From: HGM04593 sp045630965 | Lineage (GTDB): Bacteria; Bacteroidota; Bacteroidia; Bacteroidales; Bacteroidaceae | Direction: 5' to 3' | NCBI GenBank assembly: GCA_045630965.1 | Contig: JAZQTU010000030.1 | Coordinates: forward strand, 1-64,000 | Length of the DNA stretch: 64,000 nucleotides | Translations under genes and position numbers: made by a program | Notes under the pieces: model-generated | Told to the model about the DNA's origin: nothing | The model's database searches: none | What the model saw: the letters and a program-made list of their open reading frames with translations, nothing else | Shown: positions 42,883-51,724 of the stretch, piece after piece | Layout of the letters: every line of letters begins with the position of its first letter | Numbering within the stretch: the first letter of the stretch is position 1

Positions 42883-43833
42883 TCAGGCATTTTCGCCATC
42901 ATCGGTCTTTTTCTTGACAACATTGTTCATTTCCGAACTTGAATAGTACGGCACCTTTCCCGACGGAACATATTTGCTTGAAGAAGAGAGATGCGTATCC
43001 TGATCATCAAAAAAGATATGTGCACCGAACGCCTTTAACAATTCGTCCTTGCGCAATCCACCAAGGAAGTATGCCTCATCGACATATACACCCCACTTGC
43101 GCAGAGTCTTTATCACGCGAAAGTGCGAAGGCAAGCTACGCGATGTCACAATTGCCAGACGCAACGGAGAGAGTTCTATTGATGTAGGCAACGACTCCTG
43201 TATCGAGGAGAGTTTCTTAAGTAGATTGGCAAAAGGTCCCTCCTTCAAAGGAATGTCGGCATTCTCCTTCTCATACTTATAAAAAGCATCAAAACCTTCC
43301 TTCTTGAAACGGCATTCCGACTCGTCGGAGAATATCACGGCGTCAGCATCGAAAGCAATTTTCACACGACTCTCCTCGGGATTGAAATCGGTTGGAGGCG
43401 CATAGATCAGTGCCGATGCACAGATGCCAGAGTCCATGACACGCTGAACATCGCCTTCATCCTTTGAGAGGAAGAGGTCTATTGAGAATGCCTTGAGATA
43501 TTTTGACAGCGACTCTCCACCCGACAACGCAACACGAGTAATGTCAAGACCGTACATATCGAGTGACTTTAGCATACGCATACCCGTTTCAGGGCTGTTT
43601 CGCGACATTACAACAACCTCCACAATAGGACGGTTAGCCTGTTTGTTGAGTTCAAGAAGACTCTTTACAAGATAAAAGGCAGTTCCGCGTTCAAGAGGTT
43701 CATCCTCGTGCTCCTCCTGATATTGGCGGTACTTTGCCACACCATATTTTTCAAATATTTCATTTTCTGCCTCAAGGTCAAAGAGAGCGCGTGAAGAGAC
43801 ACCAATGACCAATCGGCCGTCAAGATTTTCCAT
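42883..43833 (-). CDS. cytosolic 5'-nucleotidase (NT5C1 family)
   Basis: 316 residues of the 5-nucleotidase family (animal cytosolic 5'-nucleotidase I relatives), HAD-superfamily phosphatases that dephosphorylate nucleoside monophosphates. Visible: LVIGVSSRALFDLEAEN as the first segment, VEVVVMSRNSPETGMRMLKSLDMYGLDITRVALSGGESLSKYL (read in pieces), KIAFDADAVIFSDESE and HIFFDDQDTHL. Cytoplasmic. Promoter 43863-43870. Substrate preference not visible. Confidence 0.87.
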   Translation of the reverse strand: MENLDGRLVIGVSSRALFDLEAENEIFEKYGVAKYRQYQEEHEDEPLERGTAFYLVKSLLELNKQANRPIVEVVVMSRNSPETGMRMLKSLDMYGLDITRVALSGGESLSKYLKAFSIDLFLSKDEGDVQRVMDSGICASALIYAPPTDFNPEESRVKIAFDADAVIFSDESECRFKKEGFDAFYKYEKENADIPLKEGPFANLLKKLSSIQESLPTSIELSPLRLAIVTSRSLPSHFRVIKTLRKWGVYVDEAYFLGGLRKDELLKAFGAHIFFDDQDTHLSSSSKYVPSGKVPYYSSSEMNNVVKKKTDDGENA

Positions 43834-43862
43834 AACAGTTATTTTTCACATTGTTAATATCG

Positions 43863-43870
43863 CAAAATTA
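43863..43870 (-). promoter_or_regulatory. -7 box (TAATTTTG) for the 5'-nucleotidase
   Basis: Minus-strand TAATTTTG 30 bp upstream of the gene. Confidence 0.6.
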
Positions 43871-43939
43871 GCTCATTTACCCTCAATAGACAACAAGAAA
43901 CTATTTTAATTTTAATTAAAAATGTTGGCACAAAAGCAT

Positions 43940-43947
43940 TATCTTCG
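43940..43947 (+). promoter_or_regulatory. -7 box (TATCTTCG) for the HAD phosphatase
   Basis: TATCTTCG 32 bp before the chosen start at 43979; it lies inside the longer open frame, arguing against the upstream start at 43922. Confidence 0.6.
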
Positions 43948-43978
43948 CGAAATATTATCAAAGAGACCATTTTTTAAG

Positions 43979-44605
43979 ATGATAAAGGACATTGTATTCG
44001 ATTTTGGCGGTGTATTGACACTGCTCGACACAAACGAAGCATTAAACCGTTTCAAAGCCCTTGGAGTAGAGAAACCTGAAGATTTCATAAACCCCTATTG
44101 TCAACACGGGCCATTTTTCAAGGTTGAAAACGGTGATATAACTGCAGAACAGTTCTGCAAAGAACTTGAAGAGATATGTCACAGAAGCATAAACTTTGAG
44201 GACGCGAAACATGCATGGTGCGGATTTCTTGCAAGCGTGCATGAGGATTTCCTTGAATACCTGCAGCAGTTGCGTACACGTTACAGGCTGTCGGTTTTGA
44301 GCAACACCAACCCATTCATACAGAGCTGGGCGCTCACACCCGATTTTACAAGCAAGGGAAAATCCCTTGAAGACTATTTTGACATGCTGTTTTTCAGCTA
44401 CCGCATGCGAGCATCAAAACCAGGCGAGGAGATATACCGCAAGATGCTTCTCGAAGGCAATATGAAAGCCGAAGAGACACTCTTCATAGATGATAGCGAA
44501 AAGAACATAGAGACGGCACGCAGGCTTGGCATAAACACACTCAAAGTGAATAACGGAGAAGACTGGCGACCAATACTTGACAAGATATTGTTGACCGACA
44601 GATAA
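43979..44605 (+). CDS. HAD-superfamily hydrolase (subfamily IA, YihX-like)
   Basis: 208 residues from MIKDIVFDFGGVLTLLD. Motif I reads DFGGV rather than DxDGT, the variant found in YihX-type sugar phosphatases and epoxide-hydrolase-like members, so the second Asp is absent by family habit. Motif II SVLSNTN, motif III Lys in ASKPGEEIY and motif IV LFIDDSEKNIETA are all present. Probably a small-molecule phosphatase (YihX dephosphorylates glucose 1-phosphate); the substrate here is unproven. Confidence 0.85.
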   Translation: MIKDIVFDFGGVLTLLDTNEALNRFKALGVEKPEDFINPYCQHGPFFKVENGDITAEQFCKELEEICHRSINFEDAKHAWCGFLASVHEDFLEYLQQLRTRYRLSVLSNTNPFIQSWALTPDFTSKGKSLEDYFDMLFFSYRMRASKPGEEIYRKMLLEGNMKAEETLFIDDSEKNIETARRLGINTLKVNNGEDWRPILDKILLTDR

Positions 44606-44660
44606 AGATTCCATAAACATCTTTTTACATTATTTATAACACAAAGCAAATAATTATAAG

Positions 44661-44668
44661 TAAATTTG
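44661..44668 (+). promoter_or_regulatory. -7 box (TAAATTTG) for the S9 peptidase-MFS operon
   Basis: TAAATTTG fits TAnnTTTG, 73 bp upstream of the S9 peptidase start. Confidence 0.55.
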
Positions 44669-44741
44669 CAACAGTTCTGCATAAAACACGACAAAGCGCA
44701 TTTTTATACAGGACAGGAGTAAAAAAACTAAAAAACAAGAT

Positions 44742-46868
44742 ATGAAAAGAAGCATAGCAATTATGGCAACTATGGCAATTACAGGCATAGCAATGAGCGA
44801 TAGCGCGCAGGTGCAGGCACAAGAGGCCGACATCATTGGCAAGTCAACAATAAAGATTGAAGGCGGACTGATGACCCCCGAAGCTCTGTGGGCAATGGGA
44901 CGTATTGGTGATGCCGTAGTATCACCTGATACTAAAAACATTGTTTATGGTGTAAGCTACTACAGTGTAGAGCAGAACAAGAGTCACCACACACTTGACA
45001 TCATGGATGCAAAAGGCAATAACCTCACCAAGCTCACCACAACAGCATCCAATGAAACCTCTCCCGCATGGATAAAGAACGGCAAGAAGATTGCGTTCCT
45101 CTCCAATGCAAGCGGAAGCAGCCAGGTGTGGGAGATGAACCCCGACGGCACAGAACGCCACCAGCTCACCAACGACAACAGTGACATAGAAGGATTTCTC
45201 TTTTCACCAGATGAAACAAAGGTTATCCTCATAAAGCGCATAAAGATAAAGCCAACAACAGCCGACATACACCCCGACCTTCCATTGGCAAAAGGATTTG
45301 TTGTTGATGAACTGATGTACAAGCACTGGGACGAATGGATTACCGATGCGCCACATCCTTTTATTGCCGACTTTGACGGAAACAGCATAAACGAAGGCAC
45401 AGACATGCTTGAGGGCACAACCTATGATTGCCCCAACCGTCCATGGGGAGGAACAGAGCAACTTTCATGGAGCAATGACTCAAAGAAGATTGCATACGCA
45501 TGCATAAAGAAAACCGGCAGGGAATATACAGTAAGCACCGATACAGACATTTACCTTTATGACACTGTAAGCGGCGAGACAACCAACCTCTGCAAACTTG
45601 ATGCTGAACGTTCCAACTACGGTTACGACACAGCACCACAGTTCTCACCCGATGGCAAAAGCATCGCATGGTTGAGCATGAAGCGCGACGGATATGAGAG
45701 CGACCAGAACCGCCTTTGCGTAATGGACCTTGCTACCGGCATGCAGAACTACATTACAGGAATGCCCGATGAAAATGGATACACCGCTTTTGACAGCAAT
45801 GTAGATGGATTCTGCTGGGCACCCGACAGCAAGAGCCTCTATTTCACCGGTACATGGCACGGTGCTACACAGGTATACAACATCACCCTCAAAGGAAAAC
45901 TGACACAGATGACCGAAGGTGACTATGATTACCAGAGCGTAGCTATGATAGGCAAGGACCTTTTATTGAAAAGAGTGTCAATGAGTGCACCGGCAGACCT
46001 CTATACCATGAAGGCAAAGGCTGGCGCTGAAGTGAAGCAGATAACAAACGAAAACAAACATATATTTGACCAGATAGCCATTGGCAAGGTTGAAGCACGC
46101 TGGTGCAAGACTGTTGACGGCAAAGACCTCCATTCATGGGTAGCTTACCCACCTCATTTTGACCCAGCAAAGAAATACCCTACCCTTCTTTTCTGTGAAG
46201 GTGGCCCACAAACACCGGTAAGCCAGTTCTGGAGCTATCGTTGGAACCTGCAGATAATGGCTGCCAACGGATATATCGTCATAGCACCCAACCGCAGAGG
46301 ATTGTCAGGATTCGGCCTTGCATGGAACGAAGAAATCAGTACCAACTACGGCGGCAACTGCATGAACGACCTGCTGACAGCAATCGACGACATAGCTACA
46401 GAACCATACGTAGACAAAGAACGTCTTGGCTGTGTTGGTGCAAGCTTTGGCGGATATTCTGCGATGTGGCTTGCCGGACACCATGAGAAACGTTTCAAGG
46501 CATTCATTGCCCACGACGGATTCTTCAACATGGAACAGCAGTACTACGAAACAGAAGAGAGCTGGTTCACAAACTGGGACCTCGGTGGTGCACCATATGA
46601 GGACAAAGAAGAGGTAAAGCGTTCATATGCCAACTCACCTCACAAGTTCGTTGACAAATGGGACACACCAATACTACTTATCCATGGCGACCGCGACTAC
46701 CGCATATTGTCATCACAGTCAATGGCAGCATTCAACGCAGCACGCCTGAGAGGTGTTCCAGCACAGCTGCTTTTGTTCCCCGATGAGAACCACTGGGTAC
46801 TCAAACCACAGAACGGAATATTGTGGCAGCGCACATTCTTCGGCTGGCTCGACAAATGGCTGAAATAA
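44742..46868 (+). CDS. S9-family prolyl-oligopeptidase-type peptidase, secreted
   Basis: 708 residues: signal peptide (about 1-26), N-terminal beta-propeller with WD40/TolB-like repeats (about 50-440, for example SPDETKVILI and QFSPDGKSIAWLSM), and C-terminal alpha/beta hydrolase. Catalytic triad: Ser in GASFGGYSAMW, Asp in HGDRDYRILSS, His in DENHWVLKP. Likely a periplasmic di- or tripeptidyl or acylaminoacyl peptidase. The MFS transporter gene follows after 28 bp, suggesting uptake of the released peptides. Confidence 0.92.
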   Translation: MKRSIAIMATMAITGIAMSDSAQVQAQEADIIGKSTIKIEGGLMTPEALWAMGRIGDAVVSPDTKNIVYGVSYYSVEQNKSHHTLDIMDAKGNNLTKLTTTASNETSPAWIKNGKKIAFLSNASGSSQVWEMNPDGTERHQLTNDNSDIEGFLFSPDETKVILIKRIKIKPTTADIHPDLPLAKGFVVDELMYKHWDEWITDAPHPFIADFDGNSINEGTDMLEGTTYDCPNRPWGGTEQLSWSNDSKKIAYACIKKTGREYTVSTDTDIYLYDTVSGETTNLCKLDAERSNYGYDTAPQFSPDGKSIAWLSMKRDGYESDQNRLCVMDLATGMQNYITGMPDENGYTAFDSNVDGFCWAPDSKSLYFTGTWHGATQVYNITLKGKLTQMTEGDYDYQSVAMIGKDLLLKRVSMSAPADLYTMKAKAGAEVKQITNENKHIFDQIAIGKVEARWCKTVDGKDLHSWVAYPPHFDPAKKYPTLLFCEGGPQTPVSQFWSYRWNLQIMAANGYIVIAPNRRGLSGFGLAWNEEISTNYGGNCMNDLLTAIDDIATEPYVDKERLGCVGASFGGYSAMWLAGHHEKRFKAFIAHDGFFNMEQQYYETEESWFTNWDLGGAPYEDKEEVKRSYANSPHKFVDKWDTPILLIHGDRDYRILSSQSMAAFNAARLRGVPAQLLLFPDENHWVLKPQNGILWQRTFFGWLDKWLK

Positions 46869-46896
46869 TAGAAAGAAAATAATAACATACAATACT

Positions 46897-48423
46897 ATGA
46901 CAACAACACAAAAAATCCAGAAAAGACTAAATGACTCCAAGGCGGCACGCTGGAGCGCACTCATCATCGTATCTTTCACAATGATGATGGCATATTTCTT
47001 TACAGACGTGATGGGACCTCTTGAAGCCCCCCTCACCACAAAAGGCAAACTTGTATATTTTGAGGATGGCACATACCTTGCAGCCGACTCTTTAATGAAG
47101 ATAAGCTTAAGCAAGATTGAAAGCGAAGAGGAGATTGTTGCCGGAAACACCTACAACACCATGAGTATTGATGAAGACGGCAATATGGGAAACAAAGAGA
47201 TGACCGTGTCATCAACAATCAACGGCCTCGGCTGGTCAAGCAGTAACTATGGCGTATTTTCAGGAGCATACGGATACATAAACGTATTCCTGTTGATGCT
47301 ATTCTTTGGAGGACTCATCCTTGACAAGATGGGGGTACGCTTTACCGGTTTGATGAGTACCGGACTGATGTTCCTGGGTGCAGCCATCAAATGGTATGCT
47401 GTTGACAACGGATTTACAGGCGAAATTTTCGGTCTCCCCATGCAGGTAGCCATAGCATGCCTAGGCTTTGCCATTTATGGTATGGGAGCTGAGATTGCCG
47501 GTATCACAGTAACCAAAGTCATTGCAAAATGGTTTACAGGCCATGAGATGGCACTAGCAATGGGCTTGCAGGTAGCTCTAGCACGTGTGGGTACAGCATG
47601 TGCATTGTTCTTCGCATTGCCGATAGCACAAAGCGCAGGAGCTGTGTCGGCGCCGGTAATGTTTGGAGCATCAGCATTGTGCATTGGCTTGCTCTCATAC
47701 ATTGTCTACTGCGTGATGGACAAGAAACTCGACAAGTCGTCAGAAGGCATTGCCGTACAGGAAGAGAGCGAAGAACAGTTCAAGCTGAGCGACCTCAAAG
47801 TGATATTCTGCAACCAGGGATTCTGGCTCATCACACTATTGTGCCTCATATTCTACGCAGCAGTATTCCCATTCTTGAAGTTCGCAACCAACCTCATGAT
47901 CATAAAGTACGGAGTAAGCCCCGACCTCGCCGGCATGATTCCGGGCCTGTTGCCTTTTGGTACAATGCTGCTGACACCACTGTTCGGTTCATTGTACGAC
48001 AAGATGGGCAAAGGCGCAACACTCATGATTATCGGTTCAGTATTGCTTACAATAGTACATATACTCTTTGCAATGCCATTGCTCAACGTATGGTGGTTCG
48101 CTGTAATAATCATGATACTCTTGGGTATCGCCTTCTCACTCGTACCATCGGCAATGTGGCCATCAGTACCTAAAATCATTCCATTGAAGCAGCTTGGTTC
48201 AGCATATGCAATAATATTCTACATACAGAACATAGGCCTCTCAATGGTACCTGTACTCATTGGTAACGTAATAGCAGCAAACACAGCCAACGGCACAACA
48301 AACTACACTGCCCCAATGTCAATATTCGCACTCTTTGGTGTTATTGCAGTAGTAATTGCAACTCTCCTGAAGATTGTCGACAAGAGAAAAGGCTACGGAC
48401 TCGAGAAAAAGAATATGGAGTAA
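46897..48423 (+). CDS. MFS transporter with large first periplasmic loop
   Basis: 508 residues, about 12 transmembrane helices. The first helix (about 20-40) is followed by an unusual hydrophilic insertion of about 75 residues (about 45-120, with KLVYFEDGTYLAADSL and NTMSIDEDGNMGNKE) before helix 2. MFS motif A-like GLILDKMGVRFTGL and a second GSLYDKMGKGATL in the repeat half are visible. The general pattern resembles MFSD1-like transporters, which carry dipeptides in animals; that assignment is tentative. Co-transcribed with a secreted S9 peptidase. Confidence 0.8.
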   Translation: MTTTQKIQKRLNDSKAARWSALIIVSFTMMMAYFFTDVMGPLEAPLTTKGKLVYFEDGTYLAADSLMKISLSKIESEEEIVAGNTYNTMSIDEDGNMGNKEMTVSSTINGLGWSSSNYGVFSGAYGYINVFLLMLFFGGLILDKMGVRFTGLMSTGLMFLGAAIKWYAVDNGFTGEIFGLPMQVAIACLGFAIYGMGAEIAGITVTKVIAKWFTGHEMALAMGLQVALARVGTACALFFALPIAQSAGAVSAPVMFGASALCIGLLSYIVYCVMDKKLDKSSEGIAVQEESEEQFKLSDLKVIFCNQGFWLITLLCLIFYAAVFPFLKFATNLMIIKYGVSPDLAGMIPGLLPFGTMLLTPLFGSLYDKMGKGATLMIIGSVLLTIVHILFAMPLLNVWWFAVIIMILLGIAFSLVPSAMWPSVPKIIPLKQLGSAYAIIFYIQNIGLSMVPVLIGNVIAANTANGTTNYTAPMSIFALFGVIAVVIATLLKIVDKRKGYGLEKKNME

Positions 48424-48438
48424 AACCGACTAAAAACC

Positions 48439-48491
48439 GGTATTAAAGACTTAGGGCGTCACTTTATGTGATGCCCTAAGTCTTTAATACC
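48439..48491. terminator. bidirectional terminator between MFS gene and umuC
   Basis: 24-bp arms (48439-48462 and 48468-48491) with a 5-nt loop and one G-U pair, GACTTAGGGC core. Very long, stable hairpin between convergent genes. Confidence 0.85.
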
Positions 48492-48524
48492 TTATTGAAT
48501 AGTTACTGGGAAAAAGATTACGAC

Positions 48525-49790
48525 CTATTTAACCGAGACCTTTGGGATATCGCTCCAAAGAGTTGTATAATGTGGCGATTGATTTTCACTCGATGTTTTT
48601 ATCTGCCCACTACCCTGCACTGCCAATTTTATAGTACTCTTGCCGAATTTACTGTTTACACAATCGAGTACAGATGTTATTTTACGTTCTCTATCTGCTG
48701 CTTCAGCATCTTCAAAAAGCGAGTGCATAACATTTTGAGTTGGCATTATATTGGTTGCAATAACACCGGCTTTCTTGTAGCCATAATTCTCTCTGAAAAA
48801 GTTTTTTGCGGCATTCACTGCTTGTGCAACAATCGTTCTTTGGTCATTTGTTGGGGTAAGGAACGATACTAAAGTGTTTGAATATATTTGTGGTTGCGTC
48901 TCCTTGAAACGGTTGGTATAAGCAAATACGCTCATTTCGCCAGCCACGGAGTTTTGCTTTCTCAACTTTTCGGCCATAGAAGAAGCAAAATTTGCAATTT
49001 GTTCCTGCAAATCCTCTACATCATAAATCTCAAAGGAGAAGGAACGGGAAACACATATTGATTGCTTTGCCTCAAAACCGTCCTCAAATTCAATACACGG
49101 AGTACCTTGCAATTCCTTCCAGGTTCTGACACCTGTTACCCCAAACATTCTTCTTATTGCCTCCTCATTAAGTTGAGTGTAGTCAAAAGCTGTGTTTATG
49201 CCCATTGATTTGAGCTTTAGTGCCGATCTACGTCCTATGCCCCAGACGTCTTCTATTAGGAACTTACGTAGTACCTTTTCTATGTCTTGTGGGCGGTGCA
49301 TATAACATCCTCCCTTTAGCTTGGGATATTGCTTGCATAGTTTTGAGGCTATCTTTGCGAGTGTCTTTGTTGGTGCAATACCTACAGAGACAGGTATTGA
49401 CGTAAGTTTCCAACACTGCTTAGATATCTCCTTGGCGTACTGGTCGAAATCAATATTGTTTATTCCACGAAGATCAAGGAAAGCCTCATCTATTGAATAC
49501 ACCTCGATAGAAGGTGCATACTCTTGCAACACCCAGCGAACTCTCTGCGACATATCACCATATAGAGACATATTTCCCGAGAATACCGCAACATCGTGCT
49601 TCTCTACAATACCTCGTATTTTGAAGTAAGGGTCACCCATCTTTATACCCAAAGCCTTAGCTTCATTGCTTCTTGCAATAGCACATCCATCATTGCTTGA
49701 TAGAACAATGACAGGCTTACCCTGCAAGTCGGGACGGAAGACACGCTCACAGGAGACAAAGAAATTATTGCAATCGGCAAGGGCAAACAT
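48525..49790 (-). CDS. umuC: Y-family DNA polymerase UmuC
   Basis: Catalytic subunit of translesion polymerase V. 421 residues from MFALADCNNFFVSCERVF; the upstream Met at 49829 would overlap umuD. Active-site acidic residues are visible: the N-terminal Asp in LADCNNF, and the Asp-Glu of VYSIDEAFLDL. Palm/fingers motif GCAIARSNEAKALGI, helix-hairpin-helix VWGIGRRSALKLKSMGI, little-finger domain and a DUF4113-like C terminus (LWSDIPKVSVK). Starts 2 bp after the umuD stop. Confidence 0.95.
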   Translation of the reverse strand: MFALADCNNFFVSCERVFRPDLQGKPVIVLSSNDGCAIARSNEAKALGIKMGDPYFKIRGIVEKHDVAVFSGNMSLYGDMSQRVRWVLQEYAPSIEVYSIDEAFLDLRGINNIDFDQYAKEISKQCWKLTSIPVSVGIAPTKTLAKIASKLCKQYPKLKGGCYMHRPQDIEKVLRKFLIEDVWGIGRRSALKLKSMGINTAFDYTQLNEEAIRRMFGVTGVRTWKELQGTPCIEFEDGFEAKQSICVSRSFSFEIYDVEDLQEQIANFASSMAEKLRKQNSVAGEMSVFAYTNRFKETQPQIYSNTLVSFLTPTNDQRTIVAQAVNAAKNFFRENYGYKKAGVIATNIMPTQNVMHSLFEDAEAADRERKITSVLDCVNSKFGKSTIKLAVQGSGQIKTSSENQSPHYTTLWSDIPKVSVK

Positions 49791-49792
49791 CG

Positions 49793-50221
49793 CTACATTT
49801 TCTTTATAACCCAGGTAACAACGCCCCAAATCATAAAGTTGTTCTCCGGAGTAATCTCGATAGGTTTATAAGCTGTGTTATTCTCATTAGCCGGCATCAA
49901 ACGTAGACTTTTCTCACCAATCTCAACACGTTTTACAGTATATTCACCATCGATGTAGCATACAGCCTTACAGTTATTGTAAGGATCTACAGCACGGTCA
50001 ACGATGATAATATCTCCCTCATCCAACGCTGCATCTACCATCGACACGCCGCTAACACGAAAGAAAAATGTAGAAGCCTTGTGCTTTACAAGTAGCTGTA
50101 TCAAATCCAACTTCTCACGAACATCCTCTGATGGAGAAGGAAATCCAGCCTTTACATCTCCCATCAACTGTACGTCAATAGAAACACTTTCATCTATACT
50201 ATGTGGTTCGAACTTTTCCAT
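49793..50221 (-). CDS. umuD: UmuD-like autopeptidase (S24/LexA family)
   Basis: 142 residues. Self-cleavage site Ala25-Gly26 in VKAGFPSP; nucleophile Ser60 in VSGVSM and general-base Lys97 in EYTVKRV. The product lacks a DNA-binding domain, as in UmuD. RecA-stimulated cleavage would activate polymerase V with UmuC, whose gene follows. No proteobacterial LexA box is seen. The promoter is so close that the mRNA leader may be about 5 nt. Confidence 0.93.
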   Translation of the reverse strand: MEKFEPHSIDESVSIDVQLMGDVKAGFPSPSEDVREKLDLIQLLVKHKASTFFFRVSGVSMVDAALDEGDIIIVDRAVDPYNNCKAVCYIDGEYTVKRVEIGEKSLRLMPANENNTAYKPIEITPENNFMIWGVVTWVIKKM

Positions 50222-50229
50222 AACAGTAG

Positions 50230-50237
50230 CAAAGATA
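50230..50237 (-). promoter_or_regulatory. -7 box (TATCTTTG) for umuDC
   Basis: Minus-strand TATCTTTG ending 8 nt before the umuD ATG, with TTG (complement of 50257-50259) 19-20 bp upstream. Predicted start point is about 5 nt from the ATG. A GAGGCTA/AAGGCTA near-repeat lies at about 50265-50280. Confidence 0.55.
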
Positions 50238-50317
50238 AGGAAAAAACAATTCCCTGCAACCGTAGAGGCTAAAGGCTATGAGAATTACTGAAAAACCACC
50301 TTTATTAGTAATAAAAA

Positions 50318-50346
50318 AAGAGTGATGCATTTCGTACATCACTCTT
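50318..50346 (-). terminator. terminator of the rpsF-rpsR-rplI operon
   Basis: 10-bp inverted repeat AAGAGTGATG/CATCACTCTT, 9-nt loop, followed on the minus strand by a run of T. Lies 25 bp after the rplI stop. Confidence 0.8.
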
Positions 50347-50370
50347 ATCATGTAAGCAAGTTGCTCTGAA

Positions 50371-50817
50371 TTATTCAGCCTCTGCTACTACTGTGTAAGA
50401 AATCTTAACAGCAACTTCCTTGTGAAGTCTTACTGTAGCGGTATAAGTACCAACTTCCTTAGCTGCATCAACAACGATAATCTTGCGGTCGATTTCGAAA
50501 CCGAGCTTTGCAAGTTCCTCTGCAATCTGAATTGCACCTACTGAACCGTAGATAGCACCTGCAGCGCTTACCTTTGTTGCAATTGTCAAAGATACGCCTT
50601 CCAACTTAGCAGCAAGAGCTTCAGCGTCAGCCTTAATCTTAGCCAACTTGTGAGCGCGCTGGCGCAAGTTCTCAGCAAGTACCTTCTTTGCAGACTCTGT
50701 AGCGATAACAGCCTTGCCTGTAGGGATCAAATAATTACGGCCATAACCGTCCTTTACCTTAACGATATCGTCCTTGTAACCCAAATTGATTACATCTTCT
50801 TTCAAAATAAGTTCCAT
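50371..50817 (-). CDS. rplI: 50S ribosomal protein L9
   Basis: 148 residues. Signature N terminus MELILKEDVINLGYKDDIVKVKDGYGRNYLIP binds 23S rRNA (residues 1-40), long connecting helix (about 45-75, Ala/Lys/Glu rich), and C-terminal domain with VGAIQIAEELAKLGFEIDRKII. Last gene of the operon. Confidence 0.97.
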   Translation of the reverse strand: MELILKEDVINLGYKDDIVKVKDGYGRNYLIPTGKAVIATESAKKVLAENLRQRAHKLAKIKADAEALAAKLEGVSLTIATKVSAAGAIYGSVGAIQIAEELAKLGFEIDRKIIVVDAAKEVGTYTATVRLHKEVAVKISYTVVAEAE

Positions 50818-50832
50818 AATTATTCCCTCCTA

Positions 50833-51102
50833 TTATTTCATCATGTCAGTAACAAAAGGCAGCAAAGCCAAGTGACGTGCACGCTTAACAGCCTGAGCGA
50901 TACGGCGCTGGAACTTCAATGAAGTACCTGTGATGCGACGTGGCAACAACTTACCCTGCTCGTTCAAGAACTTCTTCAAGAATTCGGGATCCTTGTAATC
51001 GATATACTTGATACCGTTCTTCTTGAAACGGCAATACTTTTTCTTCTTGACATCAACTGTTGGAGGTGTCAAATATCTGATTTCTGAAGGTGTCTGTGCC
51101 AT
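50833..51102 (-). CDS. rpsR: 30S ribosomal protein S18
   Basis: 89 residues. Core YIDYKDPEFLKKFLNEQGKLLPRRITGTSLKFQRRIAQAVKRARHLALLP (read in pieces, about 30-80) is the S18 signature. The N terminus SEIRYLTPPTVDVKKKKYCRFKK contains one Cys and no zinc site. Between rpsF (2-bp gap) and rplI (15-bp gap). Confidence 0.97.
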   Translation of the reverse strand: MAQTPSEIRYLTPPTVDVKKKKYCRFKKNGIKYIDYKDPEFLKKFLNEQGKLLPRRITGTSLKFQRRIAQAVKRARHLALLPFVTDMMK

Positions 51103-51104
51103 AA

Positions 51105-51446
51105 TTAGTTCTCCTTATTACCTTTTAAATTTCTTCTCTTGGCAGCATACTCAGCAGCATACTTATCCAATTTTACAACCAAAGAGCGAATAACGCGCTC
51201 GTCGCGACGATACTGCAACTCTAATTTAGAGATTACCTTAGGCTCTGCATTGAACTCAAACATTACATAAAAGCCTGTTGTTTTCTTCTGGATGGGGTAA
51301 GCAAGTTTCTTAAGTCCCCAGTTCTCTTCATTGACAATCTCAGCACCTTCAGCTGTGAGAATGCCCTTGAACTTCTCTACCGCTTCCTTCATCTGAGCAT
51401 CAGACAAAACGGGAGTCAAAATGAAAACGGTTTCGTATTGATTCAT
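51105..51446 (-). CDS. rpsF: 30S ribosomal protein S6
   Basis: 113 residues. Typical N terminus NQYETVFILTPVLSDAQMKEAVEKF, central GLKKLAYPIQKKTTGFYVMFEFNA and C-terminal RRDERVIRSLVVKLDKYA. First gene of the operon; binds S18 in the 30S platform. Its promoter is at 51493-51500. Confidence 0.97.
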   Translation of the reverse strand: MNQYETVFILTPVLSDAQMKEAVEKFKGILTAEGAEIVNEENWGLKKLAYPIQKKTTGFYVMFEFNAEPKVISKLELQYRRDERVIRSLVVKLDKYAAEYAAKRRNLKGNKEN

Positions 51447-51492
51447 TTTTAATTAATAAATAGGTTAAACATTCGTTTATTAAACGCGGATG

Positions 51493-51500
51493 CAAAGATA
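51493..51500 (-). promoter_or_regulatory. -7 box (TATCTTTG) for rpsF-rpsR-rplI
   Basis: Minus-strand TATCTTTG 46 bp upstream of rpsF. The leader contains CGTTT-AAT-AAACG, a small hairpin. The rest of the 279-bp gap up to 51724 is AT-rich and holds only the opposite promoter at 51676-51683. Confidence 0.65.
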
Positions 51501-51675
51501 CATATAAATTTTGAAATACAAAAGTTTTAAGACAACCTTTTACACAACAACACGCAAAAAGGCTCTTTTTGACATTTAACGACTAAAATCATGTCAACAA
51601 ATAAAATAAGGAACAAATATAACGGCTGAAACATGATTTTTTTATAAAATATTTCGTTCTCTAAATATTTATAGC

Positions 51676-51683
51676 TATTTTCG
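51676..51683 (+). promoter_or_regulatory. -7 box (TATTTTCG) for the 60-aa membrane protein
   Basis: TATTTTCG 41 bp before the small gene start. Confidence 0.55.
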
Positions 51684-51724
51684 CAAAACAATTTAAGCGA
51701 TAATAACTAAAACAATATAATATT

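Noticed and set aside
43979..44605. HAD phosphatase thought inactive because motif I lacks the second Asp (DFGGV).
   Set aside because: The same DxGxV-type motif occurs in YihX-like active phosphatases and the other three motifs are intact.
51447..51493. Possible S6:S18-binding RNA motif in the rpsF leader (CGTTT-AAT-AAACG hairpin with nearby CCG and a GCAU/AUGU outer pairing).
   Set aside because: The outer pairing would need bases that lie in the -7 box and so are probably not transcribed; the remaining 5-bp hairpin is too weak to claim the motif.
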